A stretch of DNA of 6,308 nt, from assembly GCA_018065375.1 (NCBI GenBank), contig JAGHTJ010000062.1, positions 1-6,308 of the forward strand, read 5' to 3'. Source of the stretch: Candidatus Equinaster intestinalis. GTDB lineage: Bacteria > Bacillota_A > Clostridia > Oscillospirales > Acutalibacteraceae. The position numbers were made by a program, and so were the translations under genes. This document shows, in pieces, positions 1 to 5,848 of the stretch. The notes under the pieces are model-generated. The model searched no databases and was not told where the DNA came from. It saw nothing but the letters and a program-made list of their open reading frames with translations. Within the stretch, counting starts at the first letter, position 1, and each line of letters begins with the position of its first letter.

Positions 1-2147
1 TAACTTATTAGGAATGCCATATCACTTTTATTTGCCTTGCCATTTCCATCCAAATCACCTTTAAGCTGAATTGTTGCATCTTGGGTTATATCCTGCATGC
101 CTACTTCAACCGGTATTTCCTTTGTTGCGTGGTTTTTCTTGGAAATTTTAAGTATATAATTTCCTGCCGCAATTCCGCTGAAATTGTACACCGCATTGTT
201 TCCGGTGATATTTGTTTCGGCTATTTTGTTTGTACCGCTTGCATCGTAAAGCGCAACATTTATAATTTCGCTTGTATCACCGAAATTGTTTACAGTGCCG
301 GAAATCGTGCGCCCTGTAGATTTATCCGTTTTTACAATCAGCGAATCACTCGCAGGTGATGCAAAATATTGCTCGTTTTCGGCTTTTCTTTGATAGAAGA
401 AATAGTTTGTGTTTGGGTTAAGTCCCGTAAACACATTGCTTTCCTGCCAATTTTCACAATCGTTACTGTATTCATAACCGTTAATTTTTCTAAGAGTTAC
501 GGTTGTATCTGTTTTACTAACAAGTGTCGGTGCGCTCGGCGTCGATGCCGGACCTTTTTCGGTGCTGAATTTTGCACCTATGCTTGATTCACCGGCATAG
601 GTTGTTTGTGTTTCGGCATATCGCTGATAGAATGTGTATTCCGTACTGCAATAAAGACCGGTAAACACAGGGCTTGCTTGCCAATATACTCCGTTTTTGC
701 TGTATTCACAACCCGTTACGGCGGTCAGGGTTATGCTGTTTTGTGTTCTGCTTTCGAGTGTAGGTGCGCCGGGTATGGCGGTTTGCTCGTATTTATCGGT
801 TGTAACGGTTATTGTGCTTGCACAACTCGGTGCATTGTCCGCAGTTGCCTGATATCTTGCGTAAACGGTATAGCGTGTGCCTGCGGTAAGACCTGTAAAA
901 GTGCCGGAAGTCTGCCACTTTTCTCCATCAATGCTGTACTCGATTCCGCCAACCATTGCTACCGAAATTGTAGTATCGGTAAAGCTTGTAAGCTTCGGCT
1001 TTGCAGGATATATTTTTCTTACATAACCGCAGATATTGCATGTGGTATCAATATCGTTATCGTAGATATGCGGACCTACCGTTCTTACTGCACCGCATAC
1101 ATTACAAGTGGTATCGCAGTCGTTATCGTAGATATGTCCCGTTTCTTCGCAGGTATAATGCCAAGTAGCATTTTTTAATTTATCGTTGCCAGAGCCAATG
1201 TTTATTTTAGCTTTTTGCAAATATGTACCTTTGTAGTATACATTTTTAAGGCTTGAGCAACCGTAAAATGCACTAAAGTCTATACTTGTTACGCTATCGG
1301 GTATGGTGATGCTTGTAAGGCTTGAACAAGAGTCAAATGCCCTTACGCCTATACTTGTTACGCTATCGGGTATGGTGATGCTTGTAAGTCTTGTGCAATA
1401 GTAAAATGCCCAATAGCCTATACTTTTTACACTATTCGGTATGGTGATGCTTGTAAGGCTTGAGCAATCGGAAAATGCAACCCCTGCAATGCCTAATGTT
1501 CCGTCTTTAATTATTACACTGCTCGGGCATTCGCCTTTATATTTATAAAATACTTTTCCTGCATATACAGGTCCGTCGGGCTGATTATCATACCAAACAG
1601 TATTGTCAAACGCACGCCTGCCTATACTTGTTACGCTATCGGGTATGGTGATGCTTGTAAGTCTTGTGCAATCGTAAAATGCATATTCGTCTATACTTGT
1701 TACGCTATTGCCTATGGTTACGCTTTTAAGGCTTGAGCAATTGTAAAATGCATTATAGCCTATACTTGTCACGCCATCGGGTATGTTAATGCTTGTAAGG
1801 CTTGAGCAATCTTCAAATGCAGCATTGCCAATATTTATTACGCTATTGCCTATGGTTACGCTTGTAAGGCTTGTGCAATTGTGAAATGCATGATCGCCTA
1901 TACTTGTTACACCGTTTTCTATTGTAACCTTGGTTATTGACGTTCCCCACGGCGCATAATTATCATTCCAATAATTATAATTCCCCATTTCACCGTTACC
2001 GGAAATGGTAAGCTCGGTGCCGTTGAGAGTCCAAGTGCAAGAGCCGGTAGTGCCGGATGTTCCTGCCGCGCTTGCCGTAAATGCACCGAGCGGGAACATC
2101 GCCACAATTAAGCAAACTGTTAAAATAATTGCCAATGGTTTTTTCAT
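1..2147 (-). CDS. Secreted BspA-type leucine-rich-repeat protein with Fn3-like repeats and dockerin-like C-terminus (3' end outside window)
   Basis: Open from an ATG at 2147 to the window edge: 715 codons without a stop, C-terminus missing. GGGAGG (2162-2157) lies 9 nt before the ATG and fixes the start. Residues 1-28 are a Sec signal peptide (MKK, hydrophobic core, ASAA cleavage site). Residues 36-57 are the CTWTLNGTELTISGNGEMG-type segment that commonly precedes LRR_5 repeats in gut Clostridia. Residues 71-299 hold LRR_5/BspA repeats of 23 residues (pattern LTSITIPDSVTSIG..AF..CSS), interrupted by a non-repeat insert at 183-210. Residues 337-378 carry two CNxCG modules. Residues 381-609 hold three Fn3-like repeats (EYS..G..WQ.S..FTGL....Y). 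Residues 613-695 resemble a carboxypeptidase-regulatory/SpaA-like beta-sandwich, and 697-709 (GDLDGNGKANKSD) match a first dockerin calcium loop. It is probably exported and displayed or docked at the surface. The family suggests adhesion or polysaccharide and host contact; the ligand is unknown. Confidence 0.9.
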   Translation of the reverse strand, partial: MKKPLAIILTVCLIVAMFPLGAFTASAAGTSGTTGSCTWTLNGTELTISGNGEMGNYNYWNDNYAPWGTSITKVTIENGVTSIGDHAFHNCTSLTSVTIGNSVINIGNAAFEDCSSLTSINIPDGVTSIGYNAFYNCSSLKSVTIGNSVTSIDEYAFYDCTRLTSITIPDSVTSIGRRAFDNTVWYDNQPDGPVYAGKVFYKYKGECPSSVIIKDGTLGIAGVAFSDCSSLTSITIPNSVKSIGYWAFYYCTRLTSITIPDSVTSIGVRAFDSCSSLTSITIPDSVTSIDFSAFYGCSSLKNVYYKGTYLQKAKINIGSGNDKLKNATWHYTCEETGHIYDNDCDTTCNVCGAVRTVGPHIYDNDIDTTCNICGYVRKIYPAKPKLTSFTDTTISVAMVGGIEYSIDGEKWQTSGTFTGLTAGTRYTVYARYQATADNAPSCASTITVTTDKYEQTAIPGAPTLESRTQNSITLTAVTGCEYSKNGVYWQASPVFTGLYCSTEYTFYQRYAETQTTYAGESSIGAKFSTEKGPASTPSAPTLVSKTDTTVTLRKINGYEYSNDCENWQESNVFTGLNPNTNYFFYQRKAENEQYFASPASDSLIVKTDKSTGRTISGTVNNFGDTSEIINVALYDASGTNKIAETNITGNNAVYNFSGIAAGNYILKISKKNHATKEIPVEVGMQDITQDATIQLKGDLDGNGKANKSDMAFLIS
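1014..1139 (-). repeat. Two tandem CxxC (zinc-ribbon-like) modules in the LRR gene
   Basis: Residues 337-358 and 359-378 are near-duplicates built on HIYDND-x-DTTCNxCGxVR. Each has a CxxC pair (Cys348/Cys351 and Cys370/Cys373); the first copy has one more Cys at 344. The same short module occurs between domains of other clostridial surface proteins. Four cysteines in two CxxC pairs could bind one metal ion or form disulfides outside the cell. That role is inference. Confidence 0.75.
1251..1937 (-). repeat. Tandem 69-bp leucine-rich-repeat units in the LRR gene
   Basis: In-frame 69-bp (23-codon) units encode LRR_5 repeats at residues 71-182 and 211-299. Positions 1518-1601 are a non-repeat insert of 28 codons. 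Most units share the codons for TSIxIPDSVTSI almost unchanged. A 40-bp stretch appears identical at 1280-1319, 1349-1388 and 1622-1661. Nearly every unit ends in a Cys followed by Ser or Thr. Confidence 0.88.
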
Positions 2148-2162
2148 TTTTAAATTCCTCCC

Positions 2163-2192
2163 AAAAAAGTGCGACAACCGAAGTTATCGCAC
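2163..2192 (-). terminator. Intrinsic terminator/attenuator hairpin directly before the LRR gene ribosome site
   Basis: Read on the minus strand, GTGCGATAAC (2192-2183) pairs with GTTGTCGCAC (2178-2169): ten pairs including one G-U. The loop is TTCG closed by C-G, the extra-stable UUCG tetraloop. Six T residues follow (2168-2163). The next bases are the GGGAGG ribosome site of the LRR gene. Any transcript reaching this gene from upstream must read through the hairpin. It could be a leader attenuator, or the end of the spoVAC-spoVAD transcript, which has no other terminator. Confidence 0.8.
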
Positions 2193-2216
2193 CGAAAAAT
2201 GCATAACTCCAATTGC

Positions 2217-2322
2217 TGCGACACAACTTTCCGCAATATAAAACGAATGCGAAAGAAGAGAATGCATTTTTACCAAAATAAAAATACACTCGCTTTATAT
2301 TGCTTTATTTAGTTGTGTCGCA
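2217..2322 (-). promoter_or_regulatory. Long nested inverted repeat in the LRR gene leader (structured RNA leader candidate)
   Basis: Minus-strand reading. Outer stem: TGCGACACAACT (2322-2311) with AGTTGTGTCGCA (2228-2217), 12 perfect pairs. Middle stem: 2303-2290 with 2246-2233, 14 pairs including one G-U. Inner hairpin: TGTATTTTTA (2288-2279) with TAAAAATGCA (2272-2263), ten pairs including one G-U, loop 2278-2273. Internal loops are AAATAAA (2310-2304) against GGAA (2232-2229). The fold starts about where transcription should begin from the promoter at 2328-2356, and sits 24 nt before the terminator hairpin. I recognise no known riboswitch class. A MITE-like palindrome is an alternative, but no flanking target duplication is visible. 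Confidence 0.65.
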
Positions 2323-2327
2323 AGTTC

Positions 2328-2356
2328 ATATTATCACACATTTTTAGGTTTGTAAA
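2328..2356 (-). promoter_or_regulatory. Predicted sigma-A promoter of the LRR gene
   Basis: Minus strand: -35 TTTACA (2356-2351), 17-bp spacer, -10 TAATAT (2333-2328). An overlapping alternative -10, GATAAT (2335-2330), is preceded by an extended TG but leaves only 15 bp to the -35. Either would start transcription near 2321, at the first base of the long inverted repeat, giving a leader of roughly 175 nt. Confidence 0.5.
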
Positions 2357-2376
2357 GAAAAAATATTGGAGTTGTT

Positions 2377-3390
2377 TCACTGCAAATTAACAAAATTTAC
2401 TATATGTGCGATACAGGGTATACTCTCCCCCTGCATTGTGGAGGTTGGCGAAAGAAGGGCGCCCGTGGCACAGAAAAGTATATTTTTATACTCGCCGCTT
2501 TCAACCTTTTTGAGTATATACGAAGTAAGCACCGAGGCACTGCAACCGCAACCCGAACCGCCGGAATGGACATCCTGCTTCTCACGGTCAAAAATCATCA
2601 TACCGCAATCGTTATGCACATTTTTTATATCTATGCCGTCTTTTTCGAGGACGGCATACAGCAGTTTTGTACCGGTAAATCCGAGGTCGCCGGTAAAAAT
2701 CGCATCGTAATCTGTCGGCTTGGTTTTTGTATCATTTAAAAACCTTTCAATAACGCATGCCGCGGCAGGTGCCATTGCCGCACCCATATTATTGGCGTCC
2801 TTAATTCCGAGGTCGGTGACCTGACCGAAGCAGATTTTATCAACGGCGGCGCGTCCGTTTTTACCGAGAATTACAGCACCCGAGCCGGTAACCGTCCATT
2901 GTGCGGTTTGGGGACGCTGACAACCGTAATCAAGCGGAAATCTATACTGTCGCTCTGCAGAACAAAAATGCGAAGAGGTAACAGCCGCGGTCATTTCTGC
3001 GGCGCCGCTATCCACGGCGAGTGCGGCAAGGCAGAGAGAAAGCGCCATAGTTGAGCAGGCTCCGTAAAGTCCCACAAAGGGTATTTCGGTTTTTCGTATT
3101 CCAAATGATGAGCTTATACACTGATTAAGCAGGTCGCCCGCAAAAATCATATCAATATCATCATAATTCAGCTTTGCCTTATTAAGGGCGCAGGCAAGGG
3201 AGAGCTGCTGCATTTTAGCCTCTGCCCTCTCAAACGATTTTTCATCAAAAAGCGAATCCTTGCTCACTATATCAAAGCTTTTTCCAAGCGGTCCCTCGCT
3301 CTCTTTTTTACCCGCCACCGATGCATAAGATACAACCCTCGGCAGGTTTTCAAGTTTAATTGTTCCTCTGTTAATTCTCAAATTTCTCAC
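2377..3390 (-). CDS. spoVAD: Stage V sporulation protein AD (SpoVAD), dipicolinate-binding thiolase-fold protein
   Basis: A 337-residue product, the usual SpoVAD length, with the family motifs in order: EGPLGKSFD (32-40), AGDLLNQ (84-90), GACSTMA (110-116), TSSHFCSAERQYRFP (138-152), TVTGSGAV (166-173), DLGIKDANNMGAAMAPAA (193-210), FTGDLG (232-237), HNDCGMMIFD (259-268), GGSGCGCSA (277-285) and CATGALLSPT (307-316). SpoVAD is a soluble thiolase-fold protein that binds dipicolinic acid and works with the SpoVA membrane proteins in forespore DPA uptake and in germination. Cys112 is at the thiolase active-site position and corresponds to Cys110 in my recollection of the Bacillus protein. The start is a GTG directly abutting the spoVAC stop, with only a short AGG upstream. 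A TTG at codon 4 with AGGTGAG before it is a credible alternative. It is likely co-transcribed with spoVAC. Confidence 0.95.
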   Translation of the reverse strand: MRNLRINRGTIKLENLPRVVSYASVAGKKESEGPLGKSFDIVSKDSLFDEKSFERAEAKMQQLSLACALNKAKLNYDDIDMIFAGDLLNQCISSSFGIRKTEIPFVGLYGACSTMALSLCLAALAVDSGAAEMTAAVTSSHFCSAERQYRFPLDYGCQRPQTAQWTVTGSGAVILGKNGRAAVDKICFGQVTDLGIKDANNMGAAMAPAAACVIERFLNDTKTKPTDYDAIFTGDLGFTGTKLLYAVLEKDGIDIKNVHNDCGMMIFDREKQDVHSGGSGCGCSASVLTSYILKKVESGEYKNILFCATGALLSPTSTMQGESIPCIAHIVNFVNLQ

Positions 3391-3828
3391 CTACCTGCAA
3401 AAATAATAAATAATACCGTAAACCACCGATGCCGCCGTTCCGTACAGAATAACCGGACCTGCTATCGAAAATATTTTAGCACCGACTCCGAGCACAAACC
3501 CCTCGTTTTTAAACTCGATTGCCGGAGATACAACGGCGTTTGCAAATCCGGTTATCGGAACGAGGGTGCCCGCTCCCGCGTGTTTTGCAATTTTATCGAA
3601 AATTTTAAGTCCGGTAAGCAATGCCGCCACAAAAACAAGGGTTGAGGGCACAAGCATTTTTGTTATATCCTCTTCAAGACCAAAATACAGATATATTTCC
3701 TTTATGCCCTGCCCTATCGCGCATATAAGACCTCCGACACAAAACGCCCACAAAAAATCCTTGATTTTCGGAGACGCCGGCGAAAAGCGCTCCACCAATT
3801 TTGAATATTCATTTTCCTGCATTTTCAT
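3391..3828 (-). CDS. spoVAC: Stage V sporulation protein AC (SpoVAC), membrane component of the DPA channel
   Basis: A 145-residue product, close to the usual ~150. A short hydrophilic N-terminus is followed by membrane segments near 25-44, 58-77 and 113-142. The diagnostic stretch 85-130 contains GAGTLVPITGFANAVVSPA, EFKNEGFVLGVG and AKIFSIAGPVILYG. SpoVAC is an inner forespore membrane protein reported to form a mechanosensitive channel that releases DPA. I chose the ATG at 3828 because GGAGTG lies just upstream. The reading frame extends to an ATG at 3906, but that ATG falls inside a terminator hairpin and would add 26 residues unlike the family. The TAG stop is immediately followed by the spoVAD start. 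Sigma-G control is expected from the family, but I found no convincing sigma-G promoter in 3829-3884. Confidence 0.94.
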   Translation of the reverse strand: MKMQENEYSKLVERFSPASPKIKDFLWAFCVGGLICAIGQGIKEIYLYFGLEEDITKMLVPSTLVFVAALLTGLKIFDKIAKHAGAGTLVPITGFANAVVSPAIEFKNEGFVLGVGAKIFSIAGPVILYGTAASVVYGIIYYFCR

Positions 3829-3884
3829 AAAATCACTCCGTTTTCTATTTTTACCGAAAAATGAAGTTTTAACCGAACTTTCGG

Positions 3885-3931
3885 AAATAAAAAACCGCAG
3901 AACCATTCTTCAAAAAGAAGCTGTTCTGCGG
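3885..3931 (-). terminator. Intrinsic terminator of the lipoprotein/membrane-protein operon
   Basis: Minus strand: CCGCAGAAC (3931-3923) pairs perfectly with GTTCTGCGG (3903-3895). A shorter inner CTTC/GAAG stem surrounds an A/T loop. The tail TTTTTTATTT (3894-3885) follows at once. It lies about 20 nt past the stop codon at 3951-3953 and separates this operon from spoVAC. Confidence 0.88.
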
Positions 3932-3950
3932 GAATTTTAATTTATACTAT

Positions 3951-4445
3951 TTACGACTTTCGCCAGTTTTTATAAACCAAAAGCCACAAGGCAATATCAA
4001 ATGCCGAAAAAACAATACCAATTAAGATTATACCGATTAAGGCAAAAACAATGAATGTTATTAAAAATGCAAAAAACACGAAATTTTTTAAGGTGGCAAC
4101 AATGCAGAAGACCAATGCAAGCAAAACCGTTATTGTTTCTGCCGCCGATATTTCCGCGATATAATCCTTCGATTTTATCACATAAAAAACATTTTTCGTG
4201 AAACTTTTTTCCTGAAGCGAATTCATATAAGCGGTACGTTTTTCGCGCATATTCACCCTTGCTTTACCGATAACAAACATTGCGAGCGTTAGTGCAACCG
4301 CCACGGTTACCGAGAAAATGAGCCCCGCCTTTTCCGGCTCTGCCGTTTGACCCGACACACCAAAAACCACGGCAGTAATCAAAAAGGCAACAAATACCGA
4401 TAATACCGTGAATAATAGCATCATAAACAGTTTTTTGAAATACAT
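3951..4445 (-). CDS. Small integral membrane protein of unknown function, four predicted helices
   Basis: A 164-residue product that I do not recognise. Predicted membrane segments are near 7-29, 42-60, 104-119 and 122-157, the last long enough for one extended or two short helices. A basic and polar stretch at 61-100 (KARVNMREKRTAYMNS) lies between helices 2 and 3 and is probably cytoplasmic by the positive-inside rule. The C-terminus is basic (YKNWRKS). GGGAG lies inside the end of the upstream lipoprotein gene, about 10 nt before the ATG, and only 7 nt separate that stop from this start. The pair is therefore almost certainly one transcript, ending at the terminator at 3885-3931. Joint action with the lipoprotein at the membrane is inferred from this arrangement only. 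Confidence 0.8.
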   Translation of the reverse strand: MYFKKLFMMLLFTVLSVFVAFLITAVVFGVSGQTAEPEKAGLIFSVTVAVALTLAMFVIGKARVNMREKRTAYMNSLQEKSFTKNVFYVIKSKDYIAEISAAETITVLLALVFCIVATLKNFVFFAFLITFIVFALIGIILIGIVFSAFDIALWLLVYKNWRKS

Positions 4446-4452
4446 TTAAACA

Positions 4453-5658
4453 TTACTCCCTTTCTATTTGAAGAACCGTACCGTTATCCTCGCACTCCTC
4501 CGTCCATTTTCCCACGGCTACAAAGAAGTTTTTGTCACTGACTGCGAAGCAAGTAGGCAAAAGCTCGGAATGAAAATAACATTCGGTTTTAACCTTGGGA
4601 TTTTTACCGTCTTTTATGCTTGAAATTGATATTTCGAAATCGGTGCCTTCATCATCAGAAGAATACGCAAGTATATAAAGAACATCATTATACTTATACA
4701 AATCGAAAGCACGTACTGATTTATCGGAATTTTTCAAAAGGGTTATTTCCTTAAAGGTGTTCATATCATCGGTGTAATAAAGGCGGTCGGTCACTAAAAA
4801 CAGACGGTCGTTTAAAGACTGATTTTCCATTATTTTCATTTTATAGATACAACCCATGGTTTTGAAATCCAATTTATCAAGCAGATTGCAAACAAAATTA
4901 AAGGATTCGTTTTCATAGCGATACATTTCAAAACGCAGGCTACTTGTATCCGTAGGGTCATAATAGTAAAAATCGGCATACAGCTTACCGCCGAATGTAT
5001 ACAGGTTATGCGAGCGCACAACCTCCCCTTTTCCAGGTTCCATAGGTTTGCCGTTTTTAATCATCGGCACGCGCTCAAATTTATCATCACCGCTTGATAC
5101 GATAATCGGAGTTTTACCGACCTTCGCACCGATGCTTGCAAACAGTTTGCCTTCAAACTCTGTTAAATCAAAGTTATGTAAATTATCAAGTATACCCGAA
5201 TGTGTCTTCCAGGCACCGTTTTCAAGCTGATAATACGTACCGTATTTTGCCCAGCCGCAAGGGTCCCAGCCGGGGATTGTAAGCTTACCGTCAATCACTT
5301 TAAAGCGGCCTATCTGTTCATCGGATAGAAAGCCCATTTTCTCCCAATTTCCGATATTATCGAGGCTCATACGAAGCGCCGGAACCGGTCCTGCATTTTT
5401 ATCGTAATCGCCGTTTCCGATATAAAGGGTATTATCGAAAATTTCCATATCCCAGATACATCTCGGTATGGTATTTACCGGGTAATACTCCTTTGTAGGC
5501 TGACCGATAGTTATCGGCTCCACCTCGGGTATTGGCTCAACGATATATGTTACTTCCTCATTTGTATTATCCTGCTTTGAGCAACCCGCCGCAAGAACTA
5601 TTAACGCGACAAGCAGGAGTATAATAAAACATCTGTTGAACTTTTTTAATGATTTCAT
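4453..5658 (-). CDS. Predicted beta-propeller lipoprotein of unknown function
   Basis: A 401-residue product from the ATG at 5658, chosen because GGTGAT precedes it at normal spacing; TTG/GTG/ATG codons just upstream would add up to four residues. Residues 1-26 form a lipoprotein signal: basic KSLKK, hydrophobic 11-22, lipobox LAAGC with Cys26. An acidic, proline-rich linker (33-60) follows. From about 66 to the end, short beta-strand motifs recur every 45-55 residues: DNTLYIG (75-81), IDGKLTIPG (122-130), FEGKLFASIG (168-177), FGGKLYADF (222-230), DRLFLVT (284-290), NDVLYILA (324-331) and DKNFFVAVG (375-383). This spacing suggests a six- or seven-bladed propeller on the outer face of the membrane. 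Ligand or partner is unknown. It is the first gene of an operon with the membrane protein at 3951-4445. Confidence 0.82.
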   Translation of the reverse strand: MKSLKKFNRCFIILLLVALIVLAAGCSKQDNTNEEVTYIVEPIPEVEPITIGQPTKEYYPVNTIPRCIWDMEIFDNTLYIGNGDYDKNAGPVPALRMSLDNIGNWEKMGFLSDEQIGRFKVIDGKLTIPGWDPCGWAKYGTYYQLENGAWKTHSGILDNLHNFDLTEFEGKLFASIGAKVGKTPIIVSSGDDKFERVPMIKNGKPMEPGKGEVVRSHNLYTFGGKLYADFYYYDPTDTSSLRFEMYRYENESFNFVCNLLDKLDFKTMGCIYKMKIMENQSLNDRLFLVTDRLYYTDDMNTFKEITLLKNSDKSVRAFDLYKYNDVLYILAYSSDDEGTDFEISISSIKDGKNPKVKTECYFHSELLPTCFAVSDKNFFVAVGKWTEECEDNGTVLQIERE

Positions 5659-5692
5659 ATACATCACCAAGCGATAATTTATACTACAAAAT

Positions 5693-5721
5693 ATTTTAAC
5701 ATACTAAAAAAAAAAATGCAA
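5693..5721 (-). promoter_or_regulatory. Predicted promoter of the lipoprotein operon (proximal, extended -10)
   Basis: Minus strand: -10 TAAAAT (5698-5693) preceded by an extended TGT (5701-5699). A 17-bp spacer consisting mainly of a T tract leads back to a weak -35, TTGCAT (5721-5716). The 5' leader would be about 30 nt. Confidence 0.5.
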
Positions 5722-5722
5722 T

Positions 5723-5744
5723 AAATATCTTTTATCCGATATTT
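5723..5744. promoter_or_regulatory. Candidate operator: perfect 7-bp dyad
   Basis: AAATATC (5723-5729) and GATATTT (5738-5744) are perfect inverted copies separated by 8 bp. The dyad covers the -10 of the distal promoter and touches the -35 of the proximal one, the usual position for a repressor site. The broken XRE regulator is transcribed divergently from the same gap. The region is AT-rich, so chance is possible. Confidence 0.35.
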
Positions 5745-5759
5745 GTGCCGCGGAGTCAA
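5731..5759 (-). promoter_or_regulatory. Alternative distal promoter of the lipoprotein operon
   Basis: Minus strand: -35 TTGACT (5759-5754), 17-bp spacer, -10 GATAAA (5736-5731). The -35 is better than that of the proximal promoter; the -10 is weaker. The -10 lies inside the loop of the dyad at 5723-5744. Confidence 0.35.
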
Positions 5760-5792
5760 CAAACAGGTTACCGCCCATTTTTGTATATTTTA

Positions 5793-5821
5793 TTGCCTTT
5801 TAATTTTTCGTAAGATAAAAT
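5793..5821 (+). promoter_or_regulatory. Predicted promoter of the broken XRE gene
   Basis: -35 TTGCCT (5793-5798), 17-bp spacer, -10 TAAAAT (5816-5821), about 28 bp before the ATG at 5849. GGAAG at about 5839-5843 serves as ribosome site. Confidence 0.5.
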
Positions 5822-5848
5822 TACACTAAAAACGAAACGGAAGTCAAA

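Noticed and set aside
81..1178. Three plus-strand frames opposite the LRR gene
   Set aside because: Antisense shadows of a repetitive gene; Cys- and Ile-rich translations without ribosome sites or domains.
1014..1937. CRISPR array from regular repeats
   Set aside because: The 69-bp periodicity is coding and in frame (LRR units), with no unique spacers between short identical repeats.
1996..2289. Minus-strand 97-codon frame starting in the leader and overlapping the LRR gene start
   Set aside because: No ribosome site before its GTG, and it runs out of frame through the signal-peptide codons of the LRR gene; it reads through two RNA hairpins and looks incidental. A leader peptide cannot be fully excluded.
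2217..2322. c-di-GMP or another known riboswitch in the leader
   Set aside because: The conserved sequence motifs of riboswitch classes I know are not visible; the fold rests only on complementarity.
2366..2739. Plus-strand frames opposite the end of spoVAD
   Set aside because: Antisense to a clearly identified gene and without family motifs or ribosome sites.
3391..3906. Longer spoVAC starting at ATG 3906
   Set aside because: The ATG sits inside the terminator hairpin, and the added 26 residues do not resemble SpoVAC; ATG 3828 has a proper ribosome site.
3566..3940. Plus-strand 124-codon frame opposite spoVAC
   Set aside because: Shadow of spoVAC that also spans the terminator; no supporting signals.
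4836..5230. Short frames inside or opposite the lipoprotein gene
   Set aside because: Shadows in other frames; the lipoprotein frame is continuous with a signal peptide and a ribosome site.
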